Below, piece by piece: positions 1-8,339 of a stretch of DNA of 64,000 bases. The translations under genes and the position numbers were made by a program. Within the stretch, counting starts at the first letter, position 1. Every line of letters begins with the position of its first letter. This DNA is from Streptomyces noursei (GTDB taxonomy: Bacteria; Actinomycetota; Actinomycetes; Streptomycetales; Streptomycetaceae), in contig NZ_CP070326.1 of NCBI RefSeq assembly GCF_016917755.1, positions 7,378,001-7,442,000 on the forward strand, in the 5' to 3' direction. A model generated the notes under the pieces. That model did no database searches. It saw nothing but the letters and a program-made list of their open reading frames with translations, and was not told where the DNA came from.

Positions 1-1114
1 CGCCCGGATGGATGGCCAACAGGAACAGCAGCTCGGCGTGGCGCGGGGTCAGCGCGTGCGACCAGCTGCCCGCCGGCCCGGCCACCGTCACCACCGGACC
101 GTCGGCACCGCCGAGGTCCAGCACCACCCGGTGCGGCCCGGGCGCCGGCTCCGGCCGGCCGAGCCGGATCAGCCAACCGCCCGGCAGCGGCTCCAACGTG
201 CACATCCCGTACCGCGGCAGCCACAGCGGCCCGGCCTCCGGCGCCTTGGGCAGCGCCACCCGGTCCGGCGGGGTCATCCCCGTCACCGCGGCCGTCCAGC
301 CGTGCGGATCCACGGCCAGCGCCCGCCCGCCGATCCGCGCCAGTATCGGCGCCGCGCTCGCCCGCAGCCGCTCCAGGGACGCGTGGTGGCGGGTCCGCAG
401 CTCGCCCTCGGCGAGCCGGGCCACCGCGGAGACCAGGGCCAGCGTCGTCGGGTGGAACGAGGGCGCCGGGCCGCTGACGTCCACCGTGCCCAGCAGCCGC
501 CCGTCGCGCGGGTCGTGCAGCGGTGCCGCGGCGCACGTCCACTGGTGGTGGCTGCGCAGGAAGTGCTCGGCGGAGTGCACCAGCACCGGGCTGCGGGCCA
601 CCAGCGCGGTGCCGATCGCGTTGGTGCCGACCACCCCCTCCGTCCAGTCGGCGCCCTTGTCGAAGCCCAGCCGGTCGGCCATCCGCCGGATCGGGGCGCT
701 GCCCTCCCGCCACAGCACCCGGCCCTCGGCGTCGGTGACCACCATGATCTGCTGGGCGGCGTCGGCGGTCGGCAGCAGCCCGCCGCTGAGCACCGGCAGT
801 ATCGACGCCAACTGGGACGTCTGCCGCCGGTACTCCAACTCGGCCATCGACAGGGGGTGTTGGTCGGTCCCCCGCTCCGGGTCAACACCGCGGTCCAGCA
901 CCCGCCGCCAGGATTCGCCGATCACCGCACGGGGCGCGTCCCGGGGCGCGTCCGCCGGCAGGTGGTCGCCGGCCAGCGTCGCCTCGTGGAGCCCGGCCAG
1001 CCGCCGCGAGGTCTCCCGGATGTCCTGGGCGGACCGGACGGCGCTCTCGACCGGTCTGTCGGTCGGCCGGTCCCCGGTTCGCCCGCCGGTCCTGTCGATC
1101 GGTCTGTCGCTCAC
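1..1114 (-). CDS. GAF-domain transcriptional regulator (3' end beyond window)
   Basis: Read on the minus strand, an open frame starts at GTG 1114 behind a GGAG ribosome binding site and is still open at base 2, giving 371 codons; the C-terminus lies outside. The first 70 residues are hydrophilic. Residues about 85-215 look like a GAF sensor domain of the type found in AcoR-like Streptomyces regulators, with the stretches MVVTDAEGRVLWREG and EGVVGTNAIGTALV. The last visible residues, SHALTPRHAELLFLLAIHP, match the beginning of the helix-turn-helix region that ends this family. The inferred role is a cytoplasmic ligand-sensing transcription factor with an unknown ligand. An inverted repeat 83 bp upstream could be its own operator. 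An ATG at about 1160 was rejected because it is in another frame. Confidence 0.8.
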   Translation of the reverse strand, partial: MSDRPIDRTGGRTGDRPTDRPVESAVRSAQDIRETSRRLAGLHEATLAGDHLPADAPRDAPRAVIGESWRRVLDRGVDPERGTDQHPLSMAELEYRRQTSQLASILPVLSGGLLPTADAAQQIMVVTDAEGRVLWREGSAPIRRMADRLGFDKGADWTEGVVGTNAIGTALVARSPVLVHSAEHFLRSHHQWTCAAAPLHDPRDGRLLGTVDVSGPAPSFHPTTLALVSAVARLAEGELRTRHHASLERLRASAAPILARIGGRALAVDPHGWTAAVTGMTPPDRVALPKAPEAGPLWLPRYGMCTLEPLPGGWLIRLGRPEPAPGPHRVVLDLGGADGPVVTVAGPAGSWSHALTPRHAELLFLLAIHPG

Positions 1115-1196
1115 ACTGCTCTCCGTTGTGCCCGTGTGTCCGGTCGGTGCCCATCGTGCCGTCAGCCGCCCGCCCTGGAGAGCCCATTGACCAGAT

Positions 1197-1218
1197 CGGT
1201 TGCAACGGAATGCAACCG
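1197..1218. promoter_or_regulatory. Perfect inverted repeat, candidate operator
   Basis: CGGTTGCA and TGCAACCG form perfect 8-base arms separated by 6 bases. The repeat lies in the 287-bp gap between the divergent GAF regulator (start 1114) and the adenylate-kinase-like gene (start 1402). Size and place suit a dimeric repressor site; which protein binds is unknown. Confidence 0.45.
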
Positions 1219-1401
1219 TTGTGGCCTATGACGCCTGCGGGGAAATCTGGTGTCAGCGGCCGATGGCACCCTTCCCCTGCCTTGTGGGTCGGGGACCCAC
1301 ATCCGGAGGTTTCGCCGGTCACCCGACGGAGAACCCGCCGGAGCCCGCCGGGGAGGCGATCGGCCGCCCGCGTCGTCGGCACGATGGGGGAGGGGGACAC
1401 C

Positions 1402-1818
1402 ATGGTGGCCGCCGCCCCACGTGTCGTGGTGATCGGCGCCGGCGAGGGCGGTCGGCTCGCCCGGGCCGCCCGGTTGGCCGGTCACTACGGCGTGCCCCGA
1501 CTGTCCGCGGTCGACGTCCTGATCAGGCGTCAGCCACTGCCGAGCGCAGGATATGTGATCGACGGTGCGCCGCAACTCCTCGACCGGGTCGCGCGCTTCG
1601 GCGGTCCGCTGCCCGCACCGGCCTTCGCCGACCTCGTCGTGCATCTGCGCGAGGCGGAGCGGGACGGCACGGGTGACGCCTCCCGCGTGATCCGGTACTA
1701 CGAGGCGCGCGGCGTCCTGGTCGGCTTCCGGCCGGACGTACCGGACGCCGAGATCATCGTGGCCATCGACGCGGCGCTGCGCGGGCGCACCGCGGCGCAG
1801 CCGCCGCGATGGCCCTGA
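1402..1818 (+). CDS. Adenylate-kinase-like protein with degraded P-loop
   Basis: This 138-residue protein starts at ATG 1402, with a GGGGGAGGGGG purine run just upstream; an in-frame ATG at 1384 is less likely. It follows the segment order of adenylate kinases. An N-terminal strand plus loop VVVIGAGEGGRLA sits where GxPGAGKGT belongs. YGVPRLSAVDVL matches the ISTGDLLR region, AGYVIDGAPQ matches GFLLDGFPR, and a C-terminal RYYEARGVL matches the YYxxxGxL segment. The P-loop lysine is Glu, the following Thr is Gly, the DGFPR arginine is Gln, and the LID region is missing (family members are about 190-215 residues). It therefore probably cannot transfer phosphate and may be a binding or regulatory relic. 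The family assignment rests on motif order seen by eye; a conserved hypothetical is the alternative. Confidence 0.55.
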   Translation: MVAAAPRVVVIGAGEGGRLARAARLAGHYGVPRLSAVDVLIRRQPLPSAGYVIDGAPQLLDRVARFGGPLPAPAFADLVVHLREAERDGTGDASRVIRYYEARGVLVGFRPDVPDAEIIVAIDAALRGRTAAQPPRWP

Positions 1819-1984
1819 AGACCGGGATCGGTGCCGAGTCGGCGCGGCACCGTTCCCTGCCCGGCGCGGCGGCGGTTATCCCCTGTCCCGTCCCCCACCC
1901 GGAGCCGCCTCCTGACGGCTCCGAGGGGACGGCGAACCGCCGCCGCGCCACTGGAGACCGGGCGGGCGCACCCGGTGGCACGCA

Positions 1985-3631
1985 CTACTCGGCCACCACC
2001 ACCGGGCGCGCCCGCCCCACCACCGCGGCCAGGTCCAGCGTGTGCGGCAGCGTGCCGAACGCCGCCCCCGCATCGCCGCCCAGTCGCGCGGCACAGAACG
2101 CGTCGGCCACCTCCGGCGGCGCGTACCGCACCAGCAACGCCCCCTGGAGCACCAGCGCCATCCGCTCGGCCAGCCGCCGGGCGCGCGCCTCGATGCCCTC
2201 CAGATCGGCGAGTTCGGTCAGCAGGCCCCTGATCGCCCGGTCCAGTCGGTGGTCGGCGCCCCGCGCGGTGCCGATCTCGGACAGATACGCGTCCAGCGCC
2301 GCCGGTTCGCGCCGCAGCGCCCGCAGCACATCGAGCGCCTGGACGTTGCCCGCGCCCTCCCAGATCGAGTTCAGCGGGGCCTCCCGCAGCAGTCGCGGCA
2401 GCCCCGACTCCTCCACGTAGCCGTTGCCGCCCAGGCACTCCAGCGCCTCCGCGACCATGGGCGTGCACCGCTTGGTCACCCAGTACTTGGCCGCCGGCAC
2501 CGCCAGCCGCAGGAAGGCCCGGTCCCGCTCGGTGCCGCTGTCGTAGGCCGCCGCCAGCCGCAGCGCCACCGTGGTCGCCGCCTCCGACTCCAGGGCCAGG
2601 TCGGCCAACACGTTGCGCATCAGCGGCTGGTCGGCCAGCTTGCGCCCGAACGCCGCCCGGTACGCGGTGTGGTGCAGCGCCTGCGCCGCCGCCTGCCGCA
2701 TCACCGCCGCCGACGCGGTGACGCAGTCCAGCCGGGTCGCCGCGACCATCTCGATGATCGTCGCCACCCCGCGCCCCTCCTCTCCGACCCGGCGCGCCCA
2801 GGTGTGCCCGTCGAACTCCACCTCCGCCGAGGCGTTCGAGCGGTTGCCGAGCTTGTCCTTGAGCCGCTGGATCCGGAAGGCGTTGCGGGTGCCGTCCGGC
2901 AGCACCCGTGGCAGAAGGAAGCAGGTCAGTCCTCCCGGCGCCTGGGCCAGCACCAGGAACGCGTCCGACATCGGCGCCGAGCAGAACCACTTGTGGCCGG
3001 TCAGGGCGTACTCCCCGGCCGCCGCCAGCGGTTCGGCGCGGGTGGTGTTCGCCCGGACGTCGCTGCCGCCCTGCTTCTCCGTCATCGCCATCCCCGCCAG
3101 CGCGCCCGCCTTGCGCGCCACGGGCCGCAGCTCCGCGTCGTACACCCGCGAGGTCAGCAGCGGCTCCCACACCGCGGCCAGCTCCGGCTCGGCCCGCAGC
3201 GCCGGCACCGCCGCATGGGTCATCGACAGCGGGCAGCCGTGCCCCGCCTCCACCTGGGTCCACACCAGGAAGCCCGCGGTGCGTCGGACGTGCCCGTGCG
3301 GGCGCGACCAGGCGTCGGTCAGCCCGGCCGTGACGGCGTGCCCGAGCAGCCGGTGCCAGGCCGGGTGGAACTCCACCTCGTCGATGCGGTGCCCGTAGCG
3401 GTCGTGGGTGCGCAGCACCGGCGGCGAGCCGTTGGCCTGCTCGCCCCAGCGCTGTGCCTGGGCCGAACCGGCCGCCCGCCCCAGCCGGCCCAGTTCCTCC
3501 CGCACCTCGCCGAGGTGCTCCCCGGCGACGTACCGGGCCACCCCCTCGGTGAGCGCCGGATCGGCGGCGAAGACGTCGTAGCCGGTGAGCGGCGGGGGCT
3601 GGTTCGTCACGGTATGAGTGGTGGCTGCCAT
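1985..3631 (-). CDS. Acyl-CoA dehydrogenase, AidB-like clade
   Basis: This 548-residue FAD flavoprotein probably oxidises an acyl-CoA to the enoyl-CoA; AidB-clade members are also linked to alkylation stress and their substrate is often unknown. Visible signatures are GMAMTEKQGGSDVRAN (FAD/substrate loop, about residue 180), GHKWFCSAPMSD, and the late GGNGYVEES...NSIWEGAGNVQALDVLR segment typical of the AidB group. At about 550 residues it matches AidB rather than the 380-residue short-chain dehydrogenases. Start ATG 3631 (MAATTHTV) was chosen because upstream frame sequence belongs to other genes. It is divergent from the BrkB-family gene, with only 18 bp between the chosen starts. Confidence 0.88.
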   Translation of the reverse strand: MAATTHTVTNQPPPLTGYDVFAADPALTEGVARYVAGEHLGEVREELGRLGRAAGSAQAQRWGEQANGSPPVLRTHDRYGHRIDEVEFHPAWHRLLGHAVTAGLTDAWSRPHGHVRRTAGFLVWTQVEAGHGCPLSMTHAAVPALRAEPELAAVWEPLLTSRVYDAELRPVARKAGALAGMAMTEKQGGSDVRANTTRAEPLAAAGEYALTGHKWFCSAPMSDAFLVLAQAPGGLTCFLLPRVLPDGTRNAFRIQRLKDKLGNRSNASAEVEFDGHTWARRVGEEGRGVATIIEMVAATRLDCVTASAAVMRQAAAQALHHTAYRAAFGRKLADQPLMRNVLADLALESEAATTVALRLAAAYDSGTERDRAFLRLAVPAAKYWVTKRCTPMVAEALECLGGNGYVEESGLPRLLREAPLNSIWEGAGNVQALDVLRALRREPAALDAYLSEIGTARGADHRLDRAIRGLLTELADLEGIEARARRLAERMALVLQGALLVRYAPPEVADAFCAARLGGDAGAAFGTLPHTLDLAAVVGRARPVVVAE

Positions 3632-3649
3632 GCCCGATACGGTAAAGAG

Positions 3650-4636
3650 GTGCAGCCGCCGAACGAACCCACCGAATCGCACGGGCCACCCCGGGGGCGC
3701 CTCACCCGTGCCCGGGTGCTCTACCGCAACGTCTCCAAGCGGCGGCTGGCGTGGCTGCTGGTCAAGGACATCGTCGGCAGCTGCATGCGCTACCGGGTCA
3801 CCGGCCTGGCCGCCGAGGCGGCGTTCTGGTGCCTGCTCTCGCTGCCCCCGCTGATCCTGGGCCTGCTCGGCGTCCTCGGCTACACCGAACCGTGGATCGG
3901 CCACACCACCCTGGAGAACTTCCGCGGCCACCTGCTGCGCGCCGCCGGCACCGTCCTGTCCCACCGCGGCGTCGACGAGGTCGCCCGGCCCCTGCTGCAG
4001 GACGTCTTCACCGGCCGCCGCCCCGACGTCATCTCCCTGGGCTTCGCCCTCGCCCTGTGGTCCGGCTCCCGCGCGCTCAACGTCTTCGTGGACACCATCA
4101 CGATCATGTACGGGCTCGACGGCCGGCGCGGCATCGTCAGGACCCGGCTGCTGTCCTTCGTGCTCTACCTCGCCGCCCTGGCCGCCGGGTCCATCGCCCT
4201 GCCGCTGATGGTCGCCGGCCCCGACGTGGTGGTCGGCTGGCTGCCCGCCAGCGAGAACGTCATCCGCGTCCTGTACTGGCCGGTCGTGCTGATCCTCTCC
4301 ATCGCCTTCCTGACCACCCTCTACCACCTGTCGGTGCCGGTCCGTTCGCCCTGGCGCGAGGACATCCCCGGCGCCGTCGTCGCCCTGGCGATGTGGATCC
4401 TCGGCAGCTTCCTGCTCCGCCTCTACCTCACCGCGGCCGTCGAGGGCCCCACCATCTACGGCTCCCTGGCCGCGCCGATCGCGGTCCTGCTGTGGATCGG
4501 CGTCTCCGCCTTCGCGGTCCTGGTCGGCGCCGCCATGAACGCCGCGCTGGACCGGGTGTGGCCGTCGGTCGCCACCGCAGCCGCCCGCGCGGAGCTCGCC
4601 CGGCGCCGCGCCGCCGAGGACCTCGACGCCGGCTGA
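3650..4636 (+). CDS. YihY/BrkB family membrane protein
   Basis: This is a 328-residue inner-membrane protein. After a short basic N-terminus (RVLYRNVSKRRLAWLLVKD) it has about six hydrophobic helices, including AEAAFWCLLSLPPLILGLLG, SFVLYLAALAAGSIALPL and IAVLLWIGVSAFAVLVGAA, the usual YihY/BrkB arrangement. The family was once misnamed RNase BN; its function is unsettled. The start is uncertain. GTG 3650 gives the family-like QPPNEPTE beginning but has AAAGAGG touching it, so the mRNA could be leaderless. In-frame ATG 3614 would overlap the divergent acyl-CoA dehydrogenase start. It ends one base before the stop of the convergent IclR gene. Confidence 0.85.
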   Translation: MQPPNEPTESHGPPRGRLTRARVLYRNVSKRRLAWLLVKDIVGSCMRYRVTGLAAEAAFWCLLSLPPLILGLLGVLGYTEPWIGHTTLENFRGHLLRAAGTVLSHRGVDEVARPLLQDVFTGRRPDVISLGFALALWSGSRALNVFVDTITIMYGLDGRRGIVRTRLLSFVLYLAALAAGSIALPLMVAGPDVVVGWLPASENVIRVLYWPVVLILSIAFLTTLYHLSVPVRSPWREDIPGAVVALAMWILGSFLLRLYLTAAVEGPTIYGSLAAPIAVLLWIGVSAFAVLVGAAMNAALDRVWPSVATAAARAELARRRAAEDLDAG

Positions 4637-4637
4637 C

Positions 4638-6311
4638 TCACGGCACCCAAATCCGCAGGAAGCGCCCGGCCACCCGCAGTTCGGCCTCGACGGCGGCGGC
4701 GGTCGCGCGCAGCGCGGGCAGCACCGCGGCGCGGGTGGCCGCCGGCGGCCGGCCGGCCGCATGGGTGGCGACCCCGACCGCGGCGACGGCACGGCCGGCG
4801 CGGTCGTGCACCGGGACCGCCAAGGAGCGCAGGCCCGCCTCCAGTTCGTCGTCCACCAGCGCGTGCCCGTCGGCCCGGACCCGGTCCAGGAGGGCCGGCA
4901 GCCCGGCCGGGCCGATGGCCGCACGCTCGGCGGTCGGCAGGGCGGCCAGCAGGACCCGGCCCGGGGCGGTGGCCGGCGCCGGGGCGCGGCTGCCCGGACT
5001 GATCGTGACGCTCATGATGCGCCCCGCCGGGACCCCGACGAGGTACTGGACGGCCGGTCCGGCGGCGTCGCCGTCGGCGGCCAGCACGGCCAACGAGGCC
5101 GAGTCCCCGACCCGTTCGGCCAGCGCGGCCAGGTGGGGCCGGGCGAGGGCCGGCAGGGTGAGCCCGGAGAGCGGCGCGAAACCCAGCTCCAGCACCTGCG
5201 GGGTGAGCCGGAAGCGCCCGTCGTCGGCCGCGGTGTAGCCGAGGTGCTCCAGGGTGATCAGGGCGCGCCGGGCGGTGGCCCGGGGGAGGCCGGTGGCCTC
5301 GGCGACGGCGGAGAGCGTCAGCGCGGCCCGGCCGGCGCCGAACGCGGTGAGCACGGCCAGCCCGCGGGCGACGGACTCCACGAATCCCGGGCCCAGTTGC
5401 CGCTTGGCCGCGCGCCGCCAGGCCGCCTGGTGGCGCGCGGCCGGATCCTCGGCGGAGGGCGGCGCGGCCAGCGCGGCCTCCATCGCGGCGACGGTGTCGC
5501 GGAGCCGGGCGAGGACCGCGCCCGGCAGCGCGGCGGCGGTGTGCCGGCTGGTGTGGCTGACCACGCTCACCGCGCAGACCGTGCCGCCGGCCGGGTCCCG
5601 GACGGGCAGCGCCACGGCGATCAGGCCCGGCTCGATGAGCTGGTCGTCCGGGGACCAGCCGGCGGCGCGGGCCGCGGCCACCCGCGCCGTGAAGTCCGCC
5701 GCGATCCGGCGGGCACCGGCCGGCGCGGCATCGCCGGCGCCCCGGGCCGGTACCGCGGGGAAGCCCGCGTCGACCGGGTCGGCGGCCCGGCGCGCCCGCC
5801 AGCGGCGCCACTCCGCCGGGCCCCAGTCCCCCGCGAACAGCGCCCCCGGCGCGCCCCGTTCGGCCGGCAGCAGATCGCCGATGCGGAACGCCAGCGACAT
5901 CGCGCGGCGGCGGGTCGCCTGGTGGACGAAGCGCACCCCGTCGCCGTCCGGCACGGCCAGCGACACCGACTCGTCGAGCGTGTCGGCGAGGCGGTCGGCG
6001 AGCGGGCCGAGCCGGTCGGGGAGCCCGGTGGCGGCGAGGTAGGCGTTGCCCAGTTCCAGCAGACCGGGGGCGAGCACCGCGTCCCGGCCCTCGGCGCGGA
6101 CGTGGCCGAGGGCGGCGAGGGTGCTCAGGACGCGGTCCGCGGTGGCGCGCGCCAGCCCGGTGGCCCGCGCCAGATCGCTCACCGCCGCCCGGCCGCCGGC
6201 CGCCGTCAGCGCGCGCAGCACGGCCAGCGCGCGGATCAGCGGTGTCACCGCCTCCGGTGGCGGCGGGGCGGGCGGAGCGGGGAAGGCGGACGGCGGCAAG
6301 GGGCTCTCCAT
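4638..6311 (-). CDS. Double-length IclR-family regulator of the pca operon
   Basis: The 557-residue protein is two IclR units fused in tandem. The first winged helix (AVSDLARATGLARATADRVL) lies near residues 40-65 and is followed by an effector-binding domain. A second helix-turn-helix (LSAVAEATGLPRATARRAL) near residue 325 is followed by a second effector domain containing PGRVLLAALP. Single-copy IclR proteins are about 250 residues. It is divergent from pcaH across a 328-bp region holding a promoter and a TGAAC-GCCA-GTTCA repeat, so control of protocatechuate degradation is the likely job. PcaR in other actinobacteria is also IclR type. Whether it activates or represses cannot be read from sequence. 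Start ATG 6311 has no strong ribosome binding site. Confidence 0.88.
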   Translation of the reverse strand: MESPLPPSAFPAPPAPPPPEAVTPLIRALAVLRALTAAGGRAAVSDLARATGLARATADRVLSTLAALGHVRAEGRDAVLAPGLLELGNAYLAATGLPDRLGPLADRLADTLDESVSLAVPDGDGVRFVHQATRRRAMSLAFRIGDLLPAERGAPGALFAGDWGPAEWRRWRARRAADPVDAGFPAVPARGAGDAAPAGARRIAADFTARVAAARAAGWSPDDQLIEPGLIAVALPVRDPAGGTVCAVSVVSHTSRHTAAALPGAVLARLRDTVAAMEAALAAPPSAEDPAARHQAAWRRAAKRQLGPGFVESVARGLAVLTAFGAGRAALTLSAVAEATGLPRATARRALITLEHLGYTAADDGRFRLTPQVLELGFAPLSGLTLPALARPHLAALAERVGDSASLAVLAADGDAAGPAVQYLVGVPAGRIMSVTISPGSRAPAPATAPGRVLLAALPTAERAAIGPAGLPALLDRVRADGHALVDDELEAGLRSLAVPVHDRAGRAVAAVGVATHAAGRPPAATRAAVLPALRATAAAVEAELRVAGRFLRIWVP

Positions 6312-6360
6312 GGTGCGGCGTTGTGGTCCGGGGTAGTCCGGAACCGTACCGGGCGGCCCG

Positions 6361-6389
6361 TTGACACGGCCCGGGGCCGGGACCAGACT
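6361..6389 (+). promoter_or_regulatory. Likely pcaH promoter (-35/-10)
   Basis: TTGACA at 6361-6366 is followed after 17-18 bases by CAGACT, resembling a vegetative sigma-70 promoter (TAGACT-like -10). It points toward pcaH, whose start codon is 250 bp downstream, so the message has a long leader. Confidence 0.5.
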
Positions 6390-6406
6390 CGGGGCAGCAC
6401 ACGATG

Positions 6407-6420
6407 TGAACGCCAGTTCA
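6407..6420. promoter_or_regulatory. TGAAC-GCCA-GTTCA inverted repeat, likely regulator site
   Basis: Perfect 5-base arms around 4 bases lie about 20 bp downstream of the putative -10, at or just after the transcription start. The position suits repression by the divergent IclR-type regulator. A further GAAC half-site follows at 6427. The rest of the 6312-6639 gap shows nothing else except an AGAGGAG-TTG at 6441-6453, judged a chance start for pcaH. Confidence 0.5.
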
Positions 6421-6639
6421 CTGGGCGAACACCCTTTGTCCAGAGGAGAATTGACCCGTCGGGAGGGTCGGGGTCGCGCCACGGCCGGCCGGTTCCTGAC
6501 GGGGTTCAGCGGGCCGCCGCGGCCGCCGCCGGCGCGCCCCGGTGACCGTCGGGGGAAACGTCGGCACGCTGGACCGCGTCCCGGCGAAAGCGGTGTCCAC
6601 CGCCCGGTCCGTACCCGTCCACCGCAGGGAAAGGGCATC

Positions 6640-7341
6640 ATGACCGCACCGGCATCCCCCGCCCCGCCGCCCCCGGCCCCCGCGCCGTACCGCGGCGCGG
6701 TGGAGCGCCACCCCCGACGACCGCTCCTCCCCTTCGACACCGGCACCGACCCGGATGCCGTGGAGCTGACCGGCCCGGTGTTCGGCCCCGCCGACGTCGG
6801 CGAGTGGGACGCCGACCTCACCCGGCAGCACCCCGGCGAGCCGCTCGGCGAGCGCATCACCGTCACCGGCCGGATCCTGGACCGCGCCGGCCGCCCTGTC
6901 CGCGGCCAGCTCGTCGAGATCTGGCAGGCCAACGCCGCCGGCCGGTACACCCACCGGCAGGACCGGCACCCGGCCCCGCTGGACCCGAACTTCACCGGCG
7001 TCGGCCGCTGCCGCACCGACGACCGGGGCCGCTACGCCTTCACCACCGTCAAACCCGGCGCCTACCCGCTGCCCGACGAGAGCTCCTGGCGCCCGGCCCA
7101 CATCCACTTCTCGTTCTTCGGCACCGCCTTCACCCAACGCCTGGTCACCCAGATGTACTTCCCCGGCGACCCGCTGCTCCCGTACGACCAGATCCTCGCC
7201 GCGGTCCGCGACCCCGCCGACCGCCACCGCCTGATCGCCGCCTTCGACCATGCGCTGTCCCTCCCCGCGGGACCGCTGGCGTACCGCTGGGACGTGGTCC
7301 TCGACGGCCCGTCCGCCACCTGGACCGAGGAGGGCCGCTGA
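6640..7341 (+). CDS. pcaH: Protocatechuate 3,4-dioxygenase beta subunit
   Basis: The beta subunit of the ferric dioxygenase that opens protocatechuate between the two hydroxyls to give 3-carboxy-cis,cis-muconate; 233 residues. It carries the iron ligands: Tyr103 in GRYTHR, Tyr142 in PGAYPL, and His154 and His156 in RPAHIHFS. The loop is PGAYPL where many homologues have PGPYPW. Start ATG 6640 follows AGGGAAAGG. An in-frame TTG at 6451 would add 63 residues unlike the family and was not used. The stop overlaps the pcaG start, so the two subunits are translationally coupled. Confidence 0.95.
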   Translation: MTAPASPAPPPPAPAPYRGAVERHPRRPLLPFDTGTDPDAVELTGPVFGPADVGEWDADLTRQHPGEPLGERITVTGRILDRAGRPVRGQLVEIWQANAAGRYTHRQDRHPAPLDPNFTGVGRCRTDDRGRYAFTTVKPGAYPLPDESSWRPAHIHFSFFGTAFTQRLVTQMYFPGDPLLPYDQILAAVRDPADRHRLIAAFDHALSLPAGPLAYRWDVVLDGPSATWTEEGR

Positions 7342-7934
7342 TGCCGGACACCGACGACCGCGGCGGGCCGCTGGCCGCGACGCCCGCGCAGACCATCGGC
7401 CCCTTCTTCGGCCACGCGCTCCCCGTCCCCGACGGCGGCCGGATCGCGCCCGAGGGGCACCCCGACGCCGTCACCGTGCACGGCCTGGTGCGCGACGGCG
7501 CGGGCGCCCCGGTGCCGGACGCGCTGCTGGAGTTCTGGCAGGCCGGACCCGACGGCGGCCTGGCGGGCGCCCCCGGCTCGCTGCGCCGCGACGGCGCGGT
7601 CTTCACCGGCTTCGGCCGGGTCCCCACCGACGCCGGCGGGCACTACGCGGTCCGCACCCTGCGCCCCGCAGCCGCCGGGCGCTCGAACGCCGCGCCCCAC
7701 CTCGCGGTCTGCGTGCACGCCCGCGGTCTGCTGCACCACCTGTTCACCCGCGTCTACTTCCCCGAGCACACCGCGGCGCACGCCACCGACCCGCTGCTGG
7801 CGCAGCTGCCCGAGGAGCGCGCCCGGACCCTCCTGGCCCACCCCGACGGCCCCGGCCGCTACCGCTTCGACGTGCAGCTCCAACAGTCCGCGGACGGCGC
7901 CTTCGAGGAGACGGTCTTCCTTGCCTTCCGCTGA
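7341..7934 (+). CDS. pcaG: Protocatechuate 3,4-dioxygenase alpha subunit
   Basis: The 197-residue partner of PcaH. It has the alpha-subunit opening ATPAQTIGPFFGHALP, the VPDALLEFWQAGPDG core and the C-terminal FDVQLQ segment, and it lacks the iron-binding tyrosines, as alpha subunits do. ATG 7341 overlaps the pcaH TGA in TGATG. After its stop comes a 405-bp stretch without a convincing gene, at the place where pcaB lies in the S. coelicolor type of cluster. Confidence 0.95.
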   Translation: MPDTDDRGGPLAATPAQTIGPFFGHALPVPDGGRIAPEGHPDAVTVHGLVRDGAGAPVPDALLEFWQAGPDGGLAGAPGSLRRDGAVFTGFGRVPTDAGGHYAVRTLRPAAAGRSNAAPHLAVCVHARGLLHHLFTRVYFPEHTAAHATDPLLAQLPEERARTLLAHPDGPGRYRFDVQLQQSADGAFEETVFLAFR

Positions 7935-8339
7935 ACCACCGGCACAGCAGGCTGCGCCGGCCCGGGGCGTCCGTTCCCGCGCCGCCCACCCGGCGCTCTC
8001 CCGCCCCGCGGGCCTGCCGGGGCCCGCGCCCGGGATGCGGTACAACCTCGGTACGGCCGGTGATCCGGTCGCCCCCTTGGGGGTGCCCCCGGACGACGTC
8101 CGGGGGAGCCTCGTCGCGGCCCTCACCGCCCTGACCGGCCGCGACGAGGCCCTGGAGGCACCGCTCCGGGCGCGCCGGGCCGGCGCCCCGGACGCCGCGG
8201 GCCGGCCCGTCGGTCCCGCCCGCCGCCCCGGACCGCCCGGCGCCCGCGTGCCCCGCGCCCCGACGTCCCGCGCGTACCGCCCGCACCTCGCAGCCGCCCG
8301 GCACCCTCCGCACCACCGGTACGACCCGCAGGAGCCCCG
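7935..8339. other. 405-bp gap in the pca operon with GC-rich hairpins
   Basis: No protein family is recognisable in any frame; the plus-strand open frame here encodes a Pro/Arg/Ala-rich sequence. A repeat-like element at 8072-8106 makes two hairpins: CCCCCTTGGGGG, then a 9-bp stem CCCCCGGAC/GTCCGGGGG with a 3-base loop. In the S. coelicolor order pcaIJFHGBL the muconate cycloisomerase gene pcaB would sit here. A CAGGAG ribosome binding site for pcaD ends the gap. It may be a deletion scar, but no pcaB remnant can be read. Confidence 0.5.

Noticed and set aside
4456..6402. 648-codon minus-strand open frame
   Set aside because: Out-of-frame shadow of the double IclR gene; Arg/Pro/Gly-rich.
6451..6639. 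N-terminal extension of PcaH from TTG 6451 with an AGAGGAG site
   Set aside because: The extra 63 residues are Arg/Pro-rich and unlike PcaH; ATG 6640 gives normal length and a good ribosome binding site.
7935..8339. Decayed pcaB or pcaC remnant
   Set aside because: No stretch in six frames resembles the lyase or decarboxylase families well enough to claim it.
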